DNA of 64,000 nt from FLUQ01 sp031551515 (GTDB lineage Bacteria > Desulfobacterota > Desulfovibrionia > Desulfovibrionales > Desulfovibrionaceae), in NCBI GenBank assembly GCA_031551515.1, contig JAVBNL010000040.1, forward strand, positions 67,572 through 131,571, given 5' to 3'. The first letter of the stretch is position 1, and each line of letters starts with the position of its first letter. Position numbers and translations under genes: made by a program. Of the stretch, positions 62,380 to 64,000 are shown one piece after another. The notes beneath the pieces are model-generated. The model did no database searches, was not told the DNA's origin, and saw nothing but the letters and a program-made list of their open reading frames with translations.

Positions 62380-63165
62380 TTAAAGGTGGGACTGCGCGTA
62401 CAGCAAACGCAGGCCCTCAAGCAGAAGGTCCGGCCGCACCAGGGTGAAGCAGTTCGTCACCCGCGCGATGCCCGCGGCAAAACCGCCGGTGCCCACCACG
62501 CTGACCGGGCCGGACAGGTTCGCCGCCATGCGCGACACCAGCCCTTCGGTCATGGCGGCAAAGCCGAAGACGAAGCCGTGGTTGATGCTCATGGCAGTTG
62601 AACGGCCCGGGACCGGCGCGTTGTCGTCAAAAGTAAGCCCGATATGCGGCAGTTTGGCAGTGCGGGCGGCCAGGGCGTCAAGAGAAGAGCGCAGGCCCGG
62701 GCAGATCAGCCCGCCCAGATATGCGTTGTCCGTCACGCAGTCTATGGTCGTGGCGGTGCCGTAATCCACCGAGATGATGGATTTCGCGTCCGGCAAGAGG
62801 CACCGCGCGGCATATGCGCCCACCAGACGGTCCGCGCCCACTTCCTGCGGCCGCTCGTAGCGGTTTTCAAGCGGAATGGGGATATCTTCCGGCGCGAGCA
62901 GCACCGTTTTTTTCCAGAACCTGTCGCACGCTTCGCGCACCAGGCCCGTGATGGCGGGCGCCACGGATGAGGCGACGCAATCGCCTAGTTTGCCGGGCGC
63001 AAGGTTCAGATGCGCGCGCAGGCCCTCAAGGGCGACGCCCAGGCCGTCCGCGGTCTGGCGCTGCTCCGTAGGCAGGTTGAACTGGTGGACCACGCCGGAA
63101 TCGTCGGCAAAGCCAACTTTTATATTAGTATTGCCTATATCAAAAAGCACTGTATAGGTAGTCAT
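62380..63165 (-). CDS. coaX: Type III pantothenate kinase
   Basis: This enzyme phosphorylates pantothenate, the first step to CoA, and is insensitive to CoA feedback (EC 2.7.1.33). The 261-residue protein has the phosphate loop LFDIGNTNIKVGF, the pantothenate-site motif RPQEVGADRLVGAYAA, IISVDYGTATTIDCV, and the later glycine-rich VVGTGGFAAGIA. No obvious ribosome-binding site lies before ATG 63165. Eno and coaX read in the same direction 128 bp apart. Confidence 0.96.
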   Translation of the reverse strand: MTTYTVLFDIGNTNIKVGFADDSGVVHQFNLPTEQRQTADGLGVALEGLRAHLNLAPGKLGDCVASSVAPAITGLVREACDRFWKKTVLLAPEDIPIPLENRYERPQEVGADRLVGAYAARCLLPDAKSIISVDYGTATTIDCVTDNAYLGGLICPGLRSSLDALAARTAKLPHIGLTFDDNAPVPGRSTAMSINHGFVFGFAAMTEGLVSRMAANLSGPVSVVGTGGFAAGIARVTNCFTLVRPDLLLEGLRLLYAQSHL

Positions 63166-63306
63166 AATGGCAGTGCACCGTTTGCGTTGTTGTTTGGGCC
63201 GTGCGCCCGGCGGCGATTGTAACCGGTTCGGTCAAAAAGACAAGCCGGGCCGGCAGGGCCGCTCCCGGCAAACCCCGCAACGGCGCGAAACGCCCAAGGA
63301 GGCCTT

Positions 63307-63489
63307 ATGGCGACGATCAAGGTTACGGAAGAATGCATCGGCTGTGAATCCTGTGTGGAAGTGTGCCCGGACGTGTTTGTGATGGACGAAGCCACTGGTC
63401 ACGCCAAACCCAAAGACCCTTCATCCACCGCCGAGTGCGTGGAAGAAGCCATTGAAATCTGCCCCGTGACGGCAATTGTGCGCGAATAA
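63307..63489 (+). CDS. Single [4Fe-4S] ferredoxin
   Basis: The 60-residue ferredoxin has C10, C13 and C16 of CIGCESCVEVCP and C52 in EICPV as ligands to one [4Fe-4S] cluster. C20 and C44 are placed to form the internal disulfide known in the D. gigas-type one-cluster ferredoxins. GGAGGCC precedes ATG 63307. This is the clearest lineage marker in the window. Such proteins carry electrons for pyruvate:ferredoxin oxidoreductase or hydrogenase. Free-standing gene. Confidence 0.95.
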   Translation: MATIKVTEECIGCESCVEVCPDVFVMDEATGHAKPKDPSSTAECVEEAIEICPVTAIVRE

Positions 63490-63540
63490 CAAAAAAGTGC
63501 TTGCCAAGCCGACGGCCTTTCCGCTATACACCTCTTCCAC

Positions 63541-63627
63541 GCCGAAGTGGTGGAATTGGTAGACACGCCAGGTTCAGGGTCTGGTGCGGGCAACTGCATG
63601 AAGGTTCGAGTCCTTTCTTCGGCACCA
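63541..63627 (+). tRNA. tRNA-Leu(CAG)
   Basis: A long-variable-arm tRNA: acceptor arms GCCGAAG and CTTCGGC pair, the anticodon stem is CCAGG/TCTGG with loop TTCAGGG, giving anticodon CAG (codon CTG). The CCA end is encoded (63625-63627). Its 3' end is followed by an integrase gene, so it is the probable attachment site of an integrated element. Confidence 0.96.
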
Positions 63628-63656
63628 TTTATACTTCCCACGAAGTCCAAGAACAA

Positions 63657-63695
63657 CCGGAACTCCTTGAAAGACAAGGGTTCCGGTTTTTCTTT
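63657..63695 (+). terminator. Rho-independent terminator after tRNA-Leu
   Basis: CCGGAACTCCTT (63657-63668) pairs with AAGGGTTCCGG (63676-63686) and is followed by TTTTTCTTT. Confidence 0.85.
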
Positions 63696-63730
63696 ACGTC
63701 TTGCGGCGTCCTAGGGCGTGCATCGACATC

Positions 63731-63876
63731 TACCAACACTGTTGATATAAATGTTGGTAAGCCGGTAATGACGCCAGGGACCAGCGGCCAAATACCAACA
63801 CCATAATAATATGATTTATAAGCATATTTTTTGATTTGTTGGTATCGGCTCGACTACAGCAGCCAGACTACCAACA
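63731..63876. promoter_or_regulatory. Five TACCAACA repeats before the integrase gene
   Basis: TACCAACA occurs in direct orientation at 63731, 63793 and 63869, and as TGTTGGTA at 63752 and 63837. The two inverted pairs and one extra copy fit integrase arm-type sites or an excisionase/repressor site. Spacing is 14-75 bp. Confidence 0.65.
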
Positions 63877-63893
63877 ACCGGCGGAGGCGCGGC

Positions 63894-64000
63894 ATGAAAC
63901 TAAGTGATGTTTTTCTCCGCAATCTCAAGGGAACCGGGGCCGTACATAGCCATGCCGACGGCGGCGGGCTCTTCATCTATGTGACCGAGACAGGAAAGAA
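63894..64000 (+). CDS. Tyrosine-recombinase integrase, 3' truncated by window edge
   Basis: ATG 63894 has GGAGGCG just upstream. The 35 visible codons read MKLSDVFLRNLKGTGAVHSH and then a D-G-G-G-L-F-I-Y-V-T-E-T-G-K-K run. This matches the arm-binding N-terminus (DUF4102) of P4-type integrases, commonly placed directly beside a tRNA attachment gene. The catalytic part lies beyond the window. The tRNA-Leu upstream is the likely target. Confidence 0.8.
   Translation, partial: MKLSDVFLRNLKGTGAVHSHADGGGLFIYVTETGK

Noticed and set aside
63894..64000. Claim of a prophage
   Set aside because: Only an integrase start is visible; island, satellite or phage cannot be told apart within the window.

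Overview
The window is a GC-rich bacterial chromosome segment. The gene set points to a strictly anaerobic Desulfovibrionaceae-like member of the Desulfobacterota. It includes a TAXI-type TRAP transporter, a DcuA/B-type carrier, a short 4-Cys/one-cluster ferredoxin of the Desulfovibrio type, a haem-binding DUF3365 sensor kinase, several HD-GYP regulators, tandem UspA proteins and sigma-54 regulation. The genus call is inference from gene content and not a sequence match.

Layout: (1) 1-4568: two tandem paralogues of an unrecognised Cys-motif family (the first cut by the window edge) followed by an OprD-like porin. (2) 4695-9860: acetate kinase, a C4-dicarboxylate carrier, an AMP-forming acyl-CoA synthetase and a small exported protein. 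(3) 9877-10886: a RES/Xre toxin-antitoxin pair with a clear promoter and operator. (4) 10912-18262: a PrpR/NtrC-type sigma-54 activator divergent from a CaiB CoA-transferase, an HMG-CoA-lyase-like enzyme and a TAXI TRAP transporter, with a sigma-54 promoter and an upstream palindrome between them. This looks like a self-contained uptake and degradation unit for a branched carboxylic acid. (5) 18282-25727: lysA, then a haem-site hybrid kinase, an HD-GYP response regulator, an FKBP isomerase and a polyferredoxin-like membrane protein.

(6) 26033-43498 (minus strand): a complete division and cell-wall cluster, mraZ-rsmH-ftsL-ftsI-murE-murF-mraY-murD-ftsW-murG-murC-murB-ftsQ-ftsA-ftsZ, tightly coupled by overlaps. 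Three 10-bp repeats in front of mraZ look like the MraZ operator. (7) 43597-49179: pyk, a degenerate HD-GYP protein, a split UxaA/SuyAB-type lyase and two nitroreductases, one fused to a ferredoxin domain. (8) 49325-57616: tRNA-Thr, a CDF metal exporter, RidA, an HD-GYP response regulator, a DHH phosphoesterase, ispH, a tRNA-dihydrouridine synthase and a periplasmic asparaginase. (9) 57623-63489: three tandem UspA genes, an ArsR regulator, folD, eno, coaX and a ferredoxin. Long palindromic elements are inserted around folD. (10) 63541-64000: tRNA-Leu(CAG) followed by a cluster of five 8-bp repeats and the first codons of a tyrosine-recombinase integrase, which marks the left edge of an integrated element continuing past the window.

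The most noteworthy signals are the sigma-54-controlled CoA-transferase/lyase/TRAP operon, the tRNA-Leu integration boundary with its repeated sites, the RES/Xre operator, the family of 128-146 bp palindromic elements, and the Cys-motif paralogues at the left edge.
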